DNA of 64,000 bases from Herbiconiux sp. L3-i23 (GTDB taxonomy: Bacteria > Actinomycetota > Actinomycetes > Actinomycetales > Microbacteriaceae), in NCBI RefSeq assembly GCF_023734115.1, contig NZ_AP025737.1, forward strand, positions 1,116,001 through 1,180,000, in the 5' to 3' direction. The stretch's first letter is position 1. Each line of letters opens with the position of its first letter. Of the stretch, positions 1 to 7,819 are shown piece by piece. Both the position numbers and the translations under genes were made by a program. The notes under the pieces were generated by a model, which did no database searches, was not told where the DNA came from, and saw only the letters and a list, made by a program, of their open reading frames with translations.

Positions 1-464
1 TCGAATCGGGTCGCGCCCTCGTCCTGGCCTTCAACAAGTGGGACCTGCTCGACGACGAGCGCCGCCGCTACCTCGAGCGTGAGATCGAGCAGGATCTCGC
101 GCACGTGTCGTGGGCGCCGCGCGTCAACATCTCGGCCCGCACCGGCCGCCACCTCGAGAAGCTCGTCCCGGCCCTGCAGCTCGCGCTCGAGAGCTGGGAC
201 ACCCGCATCGGCACCGGCAAGTTCAACGCCTTCCTCGCCGAACTCGTCGCCGCCCACCCGCACCCCGTGCGCGGCGGACGTCAGCCGCGCATCCTCTTCG
301 GCACCCAGGCGTCGACGCGCCCGCCGACCTTCGTGCTGTTCACGACCGGCTTCCTCGACCCCGGCTACCGTCGCTACATCCAGCGCCGGCTCCGCGAGAT
401 CTACGGCTTCGAGGGCACCCCGATCGTGCTCAACATGAGGGTCCGCGAGCGCCGCAAGAAGTGA
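1..464 (+). CDS. der: GTPase Der (EngA), C-terminal part only
   Basis: Ribosome-assembly GTPase acting on the 50S subunit. Only the last ~153 residues are present; the frame enters the window open (first full codon at base 3). Visible are the G4 guanine-specificity motif NKWD (bases ~33-44), a SARTG-type G5 stretch (NISARTGR, ~bases 126-150), and then the Der-specific KH-like C-terminal domain with KFNAFL, PPTFVLF and [16 protein letters not shown]. The basic tail ending at the stop is typical of Der. The stop overlaps the next gene's GTG start, suggesting translational coupling. Gene identity is secure because no other GTPase family combines this G4/G5 arrangement with this KH domain. Confidence 0.95.
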   Translation, partial: ESGRALVLAFNKWDLLDDERRRYLEREIEQDLAHVSWAPRVNISARTGRHLEKLVPALQLALESWDTRIGTGKFNAFLAELVAAHPHPVRGGRQPRILFGTQASTRPPTFVLFTTGFLDPGYRRYIQRRLREIYGFEGTPIVLNMRVRERRKK

Positions 465-766
465 CGGACGACGCGGGCGGGAGCGCGGACGAGCGGGAGG
501 TCGCGGCCGAGTACCTCGCGGCGCGGCTCGAGCCGCGCAGACTGAACCCGCTCCGGGTGCTCTGGGCCACCGTGCTCGCCGCGGGAGGCGCGGGAGAGGG
601 CGACGATGTCGGCACCTACGACCTCGTCGTCGAGCGTCTGGACAGCGGACGCGAGGTGATCAGGACGCGCGCCGACATCGGCGACCCTCACCATCTCCTC
701 GGCCAGGTGGAGCTCGACCTCGAGACGAAGAGCGTCGAGGAGTTCCTCGCCGAGTGGCGGGTCTAG
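461..766 (+). CDS. Small acidic hypothetical protein coupled to der
   Basis: A 101-residue protein. The GTG at 461 overlaps the der stop (GTGA), which is why I choose this start over the longer open frame upstream, which is only a shadow of der. The product is acidic and soluble, with no signal peptide or membrane segment. Its middle ([48 protein letters not shown]) reads like a compact alpha/beta domain. I do not recognise a named family. Its stop overlaps by two bases the stop of the convergent XRE regulator. Position after der is common for small conserved actinobacterial proteins, but no function is assigned. Confidence 0.7.
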   Translation: MTDDAGGSADEREVAAEYLAARLEPRRLNPLRVLWATVLAAGGAGEGDDVGTYDLVVERLDSGREVIRTRADIGDPHHLLGQVELDLETKSVEEFLAEWRV

Positions 767-1350
767 TCGGCGCCCTCGGAGGAACGACTGCGGAGGTGGG
801 CGATCTCGCCGTCCCGATCGAAGATGGTGAGGATCTCGACCGGCCCTCCGTGTGGCTCGATCGAGTGCGGCGTCATCGTCGAGAACTCAGCGGCGTCGCC
901 CGGGTGCACGAGCATGGTCCGCTCGCCGAGGCGCAGCATGACGACGCCGCTGAGCACGGTGAACCACTCCCGGCCCGGGTGCACGCGCAGCGAGCCGCCC
1001 GACTCCCATCCGCCGGGCTCGATGCGCATCTTCGCGACCGAGACGCCGTTCATCGCCCGCTCCCGGGACAGCACCCACGTCGTGCGACCCCGTGACGTGG
1101 TCGCCTGCGGGTGGATCACGACGTCGTCGTCGCCCGCCGGGTCGAGCAGCTGCTCGAGCGTCGTGTCGAGTGCCCGGGCGATCGGCACCAGCTGATCGAG
1201 AGCGATCCGGCGCTGTCCCGTCTCGATCCGGCTGAGGGTCGACGGGCTGAGGAAGCAGCGCGCGGCCACCGCATCGAGCGACAGCCCGCGGGACAGGCGG
1301 AGCCCGCGGATCCGTTGTCGGATGGCCGCGTCGATCGAGTCTTGCGTCAT
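763..1350 (-). CDS. XRE-family transcriptional regulator with cupin domain
   Basis: DNA-binding regulator of about 195 residues, starting at MTQDSIDAAI (an in-frame upstream start at 1377 is possible). Residues ~10-65 form an XRE helix-turn-helix (LSLDAVAARCFLSPSTLSRIETGQR). The C-terminal half is a cupin barrel with the usual HPGREWFTVLSGVVMLRLGE stretch, a fold that typically binds a small ligand. The gene is divergent from a thioredoxin-reductase-like flavoprotein, 81 bp away start to start. A perfect 19-bp palindrome covers its own start codon, so autorepression and control of the neighbour are likely (inference). Family call is firm; ligand unknown. Confidence 0.9.
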   Translation of the reverse strand: MTQDSIDAAIRQRIRGLRLSRGLSLDAVAARCFLSPSTLSRIETGQRRIALDQLVPIARALDTTLEQLLDPAGDDDVVIHPQATTSRGRTTWVLSRERAMNGVSVAKMRIEPGGWESGGSLRVHPGREWFTVLSGVVMLRLGERTMLVHPGDAAEFSTMTPHSIEPHGGPVEILTIFDRDGEIAHLRSRSSEGAD

Positions 1351-1358
1351 ACGCAAGA
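1340..1358. promoter_or_regulatory. 19-bp perfect palindrome over the regulator start codon
   Basis: TCTTGCGT-CAT-ACGCAAGA: 8-bp arms around a 3-base centre, and that centre is the complement of the ATG of the XRE-cupin gene. It also lies about 75-90 bp upstream of the divergent flavoprotein start. Placement and symmetry fit an operator for the dimeric XRE protein; binding is inferred, not shown. Confidence 0.6.
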
Positions 1359-1431
1359 TTCTATGCGGTAGGCGCACGCGCTTTGTACGGTGGATATCGC
1401 GGCCTCATTAGGTCCGGACGGAGGAGCCATC

Positions 1432-2418
1432 ATGTCGAACGCATCCGCAGCACACGTGAACCCGGAGAGGGAGTTCGACGTGGTCGTCGTCGGGGGAGGG
1501 ATCGCCGGCCTCGCCGCGGCGGTGGCGCTCGGACGCTCGCTCCGCCGCGTGCTCGTGATCGACTCGGGCGAGCCGCGGAACGCGACATCGCCATCGGCCC
1601 ACAACCTGCTGGGACATGAGGGGATCGCGCCGCGGACGCTGCTGGCCGACGGACGCCGCGAGGCCCTCTCGTACGGAGTCGAGATCCGTGACGACACCGT
1701 CCTGACTGCTCGGCCAGGCGCCGACGGCGTCGTCGTCGTCGACTCGCTCTCCGGAGGGCGAGCGCACGCCCGTCAGCTCGTGCTCGCCCAAGGAGTGCGC
1801 GACGAACTGCCGGCGATCGACGGGCTCAGGGCCTTCTGGGGCACCTCGGTGCTGCACTGCCCGTACTGCCACGGCTGGGAGGTGCGGGGGAAGCGGATCG
1901 GGGTCATCGCCACCGGGTCGAACGCGTCGCATCAGGCGCACCTGTTCCGGCAACTCAGCGACGACGTCACCGTCGTGCTGCACGACGCCCCCGCCCCGAC
2001 CGATGACGAGCGCCGACGATTCGACGCCCGCGGAATCCGGGTCGTCGACTCCCGGATCCTCCGGGTGCGGCACGACGGCGACGCGCTCACCGGGGTCGAG
2101 CTCGACGACGGCACCGAGCTGCCGTTCGACGCCCTCGTGGTCGCTCCTCGGGCCACCGCGCGCGGCGAGCTCTTCGAACAGCTCGGCGGCACGCTCAGCG
2201 AGCATCCCATGGGGCGGATGATCGCCGCCGACGAGATGGGCGCAACGGCGATCCCGGGCGTCTGGTCGGCGGGCAACGGCACCGACCCCGCCGCGACTCT
2301 GGCGGTCGCCGCCGCAGCAGGCATGCGCGTCGGCGCGCGAGTGAACGCCGAGCTCGTCGAGCAGGACGTACGTGCCGCACTGGTCGCGTGGGGTGACCGG
2401 GCAGCGACCGCGTGGTGA
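1432..2418 (+). CDS. Thioredoxin-reductase-like NAD(P)/FAD-dependent oxidoreductase
   Basis: A 328-residue pyridine-nucleotide disulfide oxidoreductase. An N-terminal FAD-binding Rossmann motif (VVVVGGGIAGLAAA, ~residues 18-31) and a second nucleotide-binding region (IGVIATGSNASHQA) flank a CPYC pair at about C143/C146, in the place where thioredoxin reductases carry CAT/VC, followed by HGWE. The C-terminal GVWSAGNGTDPAATLAVAAAAG is the second FAD-contact segment. The ATG at 1432 is preferred over the GTG at 1390 because of the upstream GGAGGAG. It resembles the stand-alone TrxR-like enzymes often paired with HTH or sigma regulators; the adjacent XRE-cupin gene fits. Substrate unknown; canonical trxB is less likely because of the CPYCHGWE motif. 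Confidence 0.88.
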   Translation: MSNASAAHVNPEREFDVVVVGGGIAGLAAAVALGRSLRRVLVIDSGEPRNATSPSAHNLLGHEGIAPRTLLADGRREALSYGVEIRDDTVLTARPGADGVVVVDSLSGGRAHARQLVLAQGVRDELPAIDGLRAFWGTSVLHCPYCHGWEVRGKRIGVIATGSNASHQAHLFRQLSDDVTVVLHDAPAPTDDERRRFDARGIRVVDSRILRVRHDGDALTGVELDDGTELPFDALVVAPRATARGELFEQLGGTLSEHPMGRMIAADEMGATAIPGVWSAGNGTDPAATLAVAAAAGMRVGARVNAELVEQDVRAALVAWGDRAATAW

Positions 2419-2481
2419 GGTCGCCCTAGACTCGACTCGGATTCCGCCCCCGCGGACCTCGACGCCCCCGAGGAGCCCCGC

Positions 2482-3942
2482 TTGTCCCGAGCACATCGCG
2501 CCGCGCCCGACGCGCGACGCCGCAACGTCGTCGCCGCGGCGGCGATCGTCGCGGTCCTCGGAGCCCTGACCGCGGCGGGAGTCTCCTACGACGGCGGAGC
2601 GCAGCTGTGCGGCCCCGACGGCGCGCACTGCGTCGCCCTCCCCACCGACCGTGACGGCCGGGATGTCGGCGACCGCGTCGAGATCATCCCGCTCAGCGAA
2701 ACCGGTCGACTGACGGTTTCGAACCGTGCGACGGACGCCGAGCGGACCGTGGGGGTGCTCGGCTACCTCGACCGAGCCGCGACCGATCCCGATGTCTCGT
2801 ACATCCCGGTGCCGACGTCTGCGCCCCGCACCAGTACCGGGATCGGACGCTGGGGGTCGAGTGATGCGGCACTGCCCGCCTCCGCCGCCGGCGCCGATGC
2901 GGTCATCGTGCGATTGACCGATGACGACACCGTTGCGGGCGCCGGACCCGACGGACTCACCGTCGACTTCGCGCCGTCGGCCGCAGCGGCGACCTCGGAC
3001 GAGCTCTTCGGGGCGATGAGCAGACTGGCCTCGTCGATGGGGGAGGACGCTCCGACGGCGGCGCAGGCGCGAAGCCTCTGGAGGACGATGAGACACGCCA
3101 CCCCGGCCATCCCCGATCCCGAACCGGCTCCGCCCGCGACTCCCGCTCCGGCGCCCACCGAGACCGCCGTGCCGCCCGCCGACGCGGCGCCGCCGCCCGT
3201 CACGGGCGGCGGTTCCGAAGCGGCCCCGCAGGGTGACCTGCCGGAATGGCGACAACTCCTCGTCGAGGACTTCACCCGCGACGCACCGCTCGGAACATTC
3301 GCCTCCCGCTATCCCGGTTTCGCGAGCTACGACGGCTCGCTCGACACGTCGGCGCGCGAGGGACGGCCCCAGGGGCAGGCCGGCCTGTATTCGAGCAGCA
3401 CGACGACCACCGCGCACGACGGTCTCTTCGACTGCTACCTGCACACCCGCGGCGTGACGCCCCAGGTGTGCGCCCTCACCCCGTCGCTCGACGGCGGCTG
3501 GTGGGAAGGGCAGATGTACGGCCGGTACAGCGTGCGCTTCAAAACCGACTACCTGCCCGGATACAAGATCGCCTGGCTGCTCTGGCCGTCGAGCGACGAC
3601 TGGAGCGACGGCGAGATCGACTTCCCCGAGACCGAGCTCGACGGCACCATCAAGGGTGCCTCGCACGACGTATTCGGCAGCCCGCAGGACAACGCGTACT
3701 ACGTCGACACCGAGCAGACGACGCAGTCGTGGCACACGGCGACCATCGAGTGGCGGCCGGGCAGCCTGACCTTCATCCTCGACGGACAGAGCTGGACGAC
3801 CACCGACCCGAGCGCCCTCCCCACGAAGCCGATGCGCTGGACGCTGCAGACCGAGACGCATCTCATCGCACCCGCGCCGGCCCCCGAGGTGGCAGGGCAC
3901 GTCTATATCGACTGGATCGCCGCGTACGCCTACTCCGGCTGA
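2482..3942 (+). CDS. Secreted glycoside hydrolase family 16 protein
   Basis: A 486-residue exported protein with a TTG start preceded by GAGGAG. Residues ~1-35 are an R-rich n-region and an Ala/Val hydrophobic core (signal peptide or anchor). Residues ~200-245 form a Pro/Ala-rich linker (PEPAPPATPAPAP...). The C-terminal ~240 residues are a GH16 beta-jelly-roll with the catalytic pattern ExDxxE: E378, D380, E383 within DGEIDFPETE. GH16 members hydrolyse beta-1,3/1,4-glucans and related polysaccharides; the exact substrate cannot be read here. The preceding N-terminal domain (~40-200), with two early cysteines, is not one I recognise. Likely acts at the cell surface or outside. Confidence 0.88.
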   Translation: MSRAHRAAPDARRRNVVAAAAIVAVLGALTAAGVSYDGGAQLCGPDGAHCVALPTDRDGRDVGDRVEIIPLSETGRLTVSNRATDAERTVGVLGYLDRAATDPDVSYIPVPTSAPRTSTGIGRWGSSDAALPASAAGADAVIVRLTDDDTVAGAGPDGLTVDFAPSAAAATSDELFGAMSRLASSMGEDAPTAAQARSLWRTMRHATPAIPDPEPAPPATPAPAPTETAVPPADAAPPPVTGGGSEAAPQGDLPEWRQLLVEDFTRDAPLGTFASRYPGFASYDGSLDTSAREGRPQGQAGLYSSSTTTTAHDGLFDCYLHTRGVTPQVCALTPSLDGGWWEGQMYGRYSVRFKTDYLPGYKIAWLLWPSSDDWSDGEIDFPETELDGTIKGASHDVFGSPQDNAYYVDTEQTTQSWHTATIEWRPGSLTFILDGQSWTTTDPSALPTKPMRWTLQTETHLIAPAPAPEVAGHVYIDWIAAYAYSG

Positions 3943-4129
3943 CCTGCGCCGTCGTCGGCACGAAGGCGGACCGCTCGAAGGTGAGGTCTTGTCAGCGCGG
4001 TGCCATTGGGTGCACCATGGGCGCCAGCCCCGGCCGGCGTCCGCGACGTCATCGGCGATGCTGCCCCTCGTCGTCATCGCCGTCGCCACTGAAGTTCGGC
4101 CCATCGACCCACCGACGACAGGACATCTC

Positions 4130-5515
4130 ATGATGACGACCTCCCTGGCCGACGCCGTCCGGGAGGCGGGAGCATCGCGCGTGCTCACGCCCGATGACGC
4201 CGACTACACCGCTGAGCTCAGCGCCTTCAACCTCGCCATCCGCCAGACCCCGGAGGTGGTGGTGGCGGCGCAGAGCGTCGCTGACGTCACCGCCGCGGTC
4301 GACGCCGCCCGCGGCGCCGGCGCTCCGCTCGTCGTGCTGGGGCTCGGGCACGGGGTGCTGCGCGACACCGATCGCGGCATCGCCGTCAGCACGCGCGGTC
4401 TCGCGTCGGTCGATGTCGACCTCGATGCGCGCACCGCCCGGATCGGGGCCGGAACGACCTGGAACGAGGTCCTCGCCGCCGTCACCCCGCACGGCCTCGC
4501 CGCGCTCAACGGGTCGGCCCCCGGTGTCGGCGTGATGGGCTACCTGCTCGGCGGCGGGCTCGGCCCGATCGCCCGCAGCTACGGCTTCGCGGCCGACCAC
4601 GTGCGCGCGTTCGAGATCGTGACCCCCGCCGACGGTGCGATCACCGTCGATGCCGACTCGCATCCCGACCTGTTCTGGGCGCTGCGCGGCGGCAAGGGAG
4701 GATTCGGCGTCGTCACCGCCGTGACCATCGACCTGTTCCCGATCGCCGAGTTCTACGGTGGCGGGCTGTTCTTCCCCGACACCGACGTGCGCTCGGTGCT
4801 CGAGGCGTTCAGCGACTGGTCGACCGGGCTGCCCGACACGGTGACCGCGTCGATCGCGCTGCTCCGGCTGCCGCCGCTGCCCGACCTGCCCGAGCCGATC
4901 CGCGGACGGTTCGTCGCCCACGTGCGCTACGCGGCGCTGACGAGCGCCGAGGAGGCGGAGCGCATCCTCGCCCCGATCCGAGCCGCCGGCTCGCCTCTGC
5001 TCGACGCGATCGGCGTGATGCCCTACGCCGCGATCGGCATGATCCACGCCGACCCGGTGACGCCGCTCGCCGCCACCGAGGGCGGCCTCACGCTGAGCTC
5101 CTTCGGCCGCGACGCCGTCGACGCCCTGCTCGCCGCGGCCGGCCCCGAGGTTGACGTGCCCCTGATCGCCGTCGAAGTGCGGGTTCTCGGCGGTGCGGTC
5201 GGCCGTGAGCCCGAGATCCCCAACGCGATCGGCGGACGCGACTCGGCTTACGGCGTGCACGTCGTCGGAGCGCCCGTGCCGGAGCTGCTCGAGACCGTCA
5301 TCCCTCAGGTGATCCGAGGCGTCTTCGCCGCACTGGCGCCGTGGCAGGCGCCGGTGTCGATGATCAACTTCGTCGGCCGCAGCAACGAGCCGGGCCAGGT
5401 CGAGCGCAGTTGGAGCGCGGAGCAGAACGATCGGCTGGATCGTGTCCGCGCGGCTGTCGACCCGGACGGCCTCTTGCCGTTCGGCCGTCACGGAGCCCCC
5501 GCCACCACCGCCTGA
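4130..5515 (+). CDS. FAD-binding (berberine-bridge-type) oxidoreductase
   Basis: A 461-residue flavoprotein of the FAD_binding_4 / BBE superfamily. The N-terminal part has the FAD-binding cradle (PEVVVAAQSVADVTAAVDAAR, then PLVVLGLGHG, VGVMGYLLGGGLGPIARSYG, GGKGGFGVVTAVTIDLFP). The C-terminus has the BBE-like substrate region with SMINFVGR and DPDGLLPFGRH. Such enzymes oxidise sugars, alcohols or amines with O2; substrate unknown. The start is taken at the MMTTSL double ATG (4130/4133); the frame is open upstream to 3989 but that extension looks non-coding. It stands alone between GH16 and the immunity-like gene. Confidence 0.88.
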   Translation: MMTTSLADAVREAGASRVLTPDDADYTAELSAFNLAIRQTPEVVVAAQSVADVTAAVDAARGAGAPLVVLGLGHGVLRDTDRGIAVSTRGLASVDVDLDARTARIGAGTTWNEVLAAVTPHGLAALNGSAPGVGVMGYLLGGGLGPIARSYGFAADHVRAFEIVTPADGAITVDADSHPDLFWALRGGKGGFGVVTAVTIDLFPIAEFYGGGLFFPDTDVRSVLEAFSDWSTGLPDTVTASIALLRLPPLPDLPEPIRGRFVAHVRYAALTSAEEAERILAPIRAAGSPLLDAIGVMPYAAIGMIHADPVTPLAATEGGLTLSSFGRDAVDALLAAAGPEVDVPLIAVEVRVLGGAVGREPEIPNAIGGRDSAYGVHVVGAPVPELLETVIPQVIRGVFAALAPWQAPVSMINFVGRSNEPGQVERSWSAEQNDRLDRVRAAVDPDGLLPFGRHGAPATTA

Positions 5516-5551
5516 GTCGCCGCGCAGGCGTGCTCGTGTCAGAGTGACGGT

Positions 5552-6110
5552 ATGCCGTCGCCGCAGACGTTGGCCGAGACCGATCGTCGTCTGGTCGCGG
5601 CGTGGGCCGCCGACTGCGCCGAGCGCGTCCTCCCGCTGTTCGAAGCTGAAGCGCCTCACGACAGACGGCCCCGTGACGCCATCTCCCGGGCACGCGCCTT
5701 CGCCGCGGGGGAGCTCGACGCCGCGGGGGAGATCCGAAGGAGGTTCGTCGCGGGCAGGGCTGTCCACTCGGTGAGCGGGCGCGCCGCTGTCGCCGCCGCG
5801 CGCTCGGCTGCTCAGGCGTCCGGAGTGGCGCACATGGGCGCGCACGCGCTCGGCGCCGCCGCCTACGCCGCGAGGGCGGCGGGACTGGACGGCGGCCGAC
5901 CCGTCTTCGGCGGTCGACGCCGAGATCTCATGGCAGCTCGGCAGCATGGGCTCTGCGGTCGCCGCCGCGCTGCGGACCTTGCCGCCCCTCGGGAAGGACC
6001 CGTCCGGCCCGCTCGGCTCGGGTCTGCTCGCCACGGGAGTCCTCGGCGAGAACATCCGCCGACTGCAGGCGGCGCTCACCGGCGGGTCACCCCCAAGCCT
6101 CGGAGCATGA
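5552..6110 (+). pseudogene. Imm-5-like putative immunity protein, apparently frameshifted
   Basis: The first ~110 codons (ETDRRLVAAWAADCAERVLPLFE, then Ala-rich helices with GVAHMGAHALGAAAYAARAA) look like the helical putative immunity protein family found in actinobacteria. The frame then runs into Arg/Gly-rich text. A one-base forward shift at about 5880-5886, in or near a GGG, restores a natural continuation: AADPSSAVDAEISWQLGS, SAVAAALRTLPPLGK, LLATGVLGENIRRLQAAL, with a stop at 6108-6110. The Trp-Gln-Leu helix is expected near the end of this family. Either a real one-base indel or a sequencing error. No cognate toxin is visible next to it. Confidence 0.65.
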
Positions 6111-6162
6111 CGCGCTCGCCTGCACCTGGAATGTCGCGGCGTTCTCTGCTGTTGTAGGGGAT

Positions 6163-6558
6163 ATGGCGACGACAACTATGACCAAAGAGACGCACGACGA
6201 GACCGTCGCCGACGGAATCGTGCTCATCGACTTCTGGGCCGACTGGTGCGGCCCCTGTAAGCAGTTCGCTCCGATCTTCGAGAAGGCCAGTGAGGTCAAC
6301 CCCGAGATCACGTTCGCGAAGGTCGACACCGACGCGGAGCAGGAGCTCTCGGCGGAGTACGGCATCCGCTCCATCCCGACTCTCGTGGTCTACCGAGACG
6401 GAATCCCGATCTTCGGGCAGCCCGGCGCTCTCCCGGGCGCCGCGCTCGACGATCTCATCACCCAGGTGAAGGCGCTCGACATGGACGACGTCCGCGAGCG
6501 CTACGCCGCCGCGAAGGCGGCGCAAGAGCAGGGCGAGGCGGCCGCCCCGCAGGCCTGA
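6163..6558 (+). CDS. trxA: Thioredoxin
   Basis: A cytosolic thiol-disulfide oxidoreductase of 131 residues. The active site WCGPC has C29 and C32, preceded by the LIDFWAD strand, with the cis-proline segment RSIPTLVVY downstream. The thioredoxin fold ends near residue 110, followed by an extra ~20-residue acidic/Ala-rich tail (RYAAAKAAQEQGEAAAPQA) that ordinary TrxA lacks. A second in-frame ATG (MTKETHDE) is possible. It is monocistronic with a strong terminator just downstream. No thioredoxin reductase gene is adjacent. The gene symbol is a family-level assignment; paralogues may exist elsewhere. Confidence 0.93.
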   Translation: MATTTMTKETHDETVADGIVLIDFWADWCGPCKQFAPIFEKASEVNPEITFAKVDTDAEQELSAEYGIRSIPTLVVYRDGIPIFGQPGALPGAALDDLITQVKALDMDDVRERYAAAKAAQEQGEAAAPQA

Positions 6559-6574
6559 CACCTCGGCTCGACAC

Positions 6575-6614
6575 AGCGCCCGGTTCGACTTCGGTTGAGC
6601 CGGGCGCTTCTTTC
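6575..6614 (+). terminator. Rho-independent terminator of the thioredoxin gene
   Basis: A 9-bp GC stem AGCGCCCGG / CCGGGCGCT enclosing an inner CGAC-TTCG-GTTG hairpin with a TTCG tetraloop, followed by TTCTTTCGTT. It begins about 17 bases after the thioredoxin stop. Confidence 0.85.
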
Positions 6615-6765
6615 GTTAGCGCAGAGGAGAGCTCGGGCGCTCGGGCCGCCCACGGTCCACGCTCGCCTGCGTCGGATGAACGGACGCCATCCGCGATCGC
6701 CGAGGGGCGACCCGGCGAGTGCCGGGTACCGGATCGCTTCCGGCGCCGTCCCCGGTGTGTGATGT

Positions 6766-6794
6766 TTGAGAAACGGGCTCACACCCTCTAAAGT
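6766..6794 (+). promoter_or_regulatory. Predicted promoter of the iol operon
   Basis: TTGAGA (6766-6771), exactly 17 bases, then TAAAGT (6789-6794), close to the housekeeping sigma consensus and unusually AT-rich for this genome. It lies 54 bases upstream of the iolC start. Predicted by eye. Confidence 0.6.
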
Positions 6795-6798
6795 CATC

Positions 6799-6814
6799 CT
6801 TTGTCACTACAAAG
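6799..6814. promoter_or_regulatory. Operator-like palindrome downstream of the iol promoter
   Basis: CTTTGT-CACT-ACAAAG, a perfect 6-bp inverted repeat sitting at the expected +1 region of the predicted promoter. This is where a repressor such as an IolR-type regulator would bind. No regulator gene lies next to the operon, so the protein partner is unknown. Confidence 0.5.
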
Positions 6815-6847
6815 TCTGACTCGCCCGATCGAAGAGGATCGCCCGTA

Positions 6848-7819
6848 TTGAGTTCCCTGCACGCCGTCGATCCGCTCGACGTCCTCGCCATCGGTCGCGT
6901 CGGTGTCGACCTCTATCCACTGCAAGACGGCGTCGGCCTCGAGGACGTCTCGACGTTCGGGAAGTACCTCGGCGGATCCGCGGCCAACGTCACCGTCGCC
7001 GCCGCGCGCTACGGCAGGTCCGCCGGCCTCATCAGTCGCACCGGGGACGACCCGTTCGGCGTCTACGTGCGTCGGGAGCTCCTGCGGCTCGGCGTCTCCG
7101 ACGAGTTCGTCACCCCGGTGCCGGAGCTGCACACCCCCATCACGTTCTGCGAGATCTTCCCGCCCGACCACTTCCCGCTGTACTTCTACCGCGAACCGAT
7201 CGCTCCCGACCTCATGGTGCGCGCTGACGAGCTCGACCTCGACGCCATCGCGTCGGCCCGGATCTACTGGTCGACCGTGACCGGACTCAGCCGCGAGCCG
7301 AGTCGCGAGGCGCACTTCGCCGCGTGGCAGGCGCGGGGACGGCGTGCCCACACCGTGCTCGACCTCGATTTCCGACCCATGTTCTGGAGCGACGCGGCCG
7401 AGGCCCGCGCCCAGGTGGCGAAGGCCCTCGAGCACGTCAGCGTCGCGGTCGGCAACCGCGAGGAGTGCGAGATCGCCGTCGGTGAGACCGACCCCGACCG
7501 CGCGGCCGACGCGCTGCTCGAGCGTGGGATCGATCTCGCCATCGTGAAGCAGGGCCCGAAGGGAGTTCTCGCCAAGACGCGCGACGAGCGCGTCGAGGTG
7601 GCCCCGTTCTTCGTCGACGTCGTGAACGGCCTCGGAGCGGGAGACGCCTTCGGCGGGGCGCTCTGTCACGGGCTGCTCGGCGGCTGGGACCTCGAGCGCA
7701 CCATGCGCTGGGCCAACGCCGCCGGCGCGATCGTCGCAGGCAAGCGGGAGTGCTCGACGGCGATGCCCGACGCGGCGGAGGTCGAGCACCTGATCGAACG
7801 GACGGCGGCCAATGCCTGA
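6848..7819 (+). CDS. iolC: 5-dehydro-2-deoxygluconokinase
   Basis: A PfkB-family sugar kinase of 323 residues that phosphorylates 2-deoxy-5-keto-gluconate in myo-inositol degradation. Visible are the PfkB glycine-rich signature near the N-terminus (GKYLGGSAANVTVAAARYG, ~36-54) and the C-terminal signature with catalytic base (VNGLGAGDAFGGALCHGLL, ~258-276; the Asp in GAGD). YREPIAPDLM is typical of IolC. Start is the TTG at 6848 with GAGGAT upstream. It overlaps the following aldolase gene by 8 bases, so the two are probably translated together. First gene of the operon behind the promoter at 6766. Confidence 0.92.
   Translation: MSSLHAVDPLDVLAIGRVGVDLYPLQDGVGLEDVSTFGKYLGGSAANVTVAAARYGRSAGLISRTGDDPFGVYVRRELLRLGVSDEFVTPVPELHTPITFCEIFPPDHFPLYFYREPIAPDLMVRADELDLDAIASARIYWSTVTGLSREPSREAHFAAWQARGRRAHTVLDLDFRPMFWSDAAEARAQVAKALEHVSVAVGNREECEIAVGETDPDRAADALLERGIDLAIVKQGPKGVLAKTRDERVEVAPFFVDVVNGLGAGDAFGGALCHGLLGGWDLERTMRWANAAGAIVAGKRECSTAMPDAAEVEHLIERTAANA

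Noticed and set aside
1408-4188. 926-codon open frame on the minus strand
   Set aside because: It is antisense to three well-supported genes and is Arg/Gly/Val-rich without motifs; high-GC third-position bias creates such shadows.
4049-6175. 708-codon open frame on the minus strand
   Set aside because: Shadow of the FAD oxidoreductase; composition (His/Arg/Gly) and lack of motifs are typical of antisense frames.
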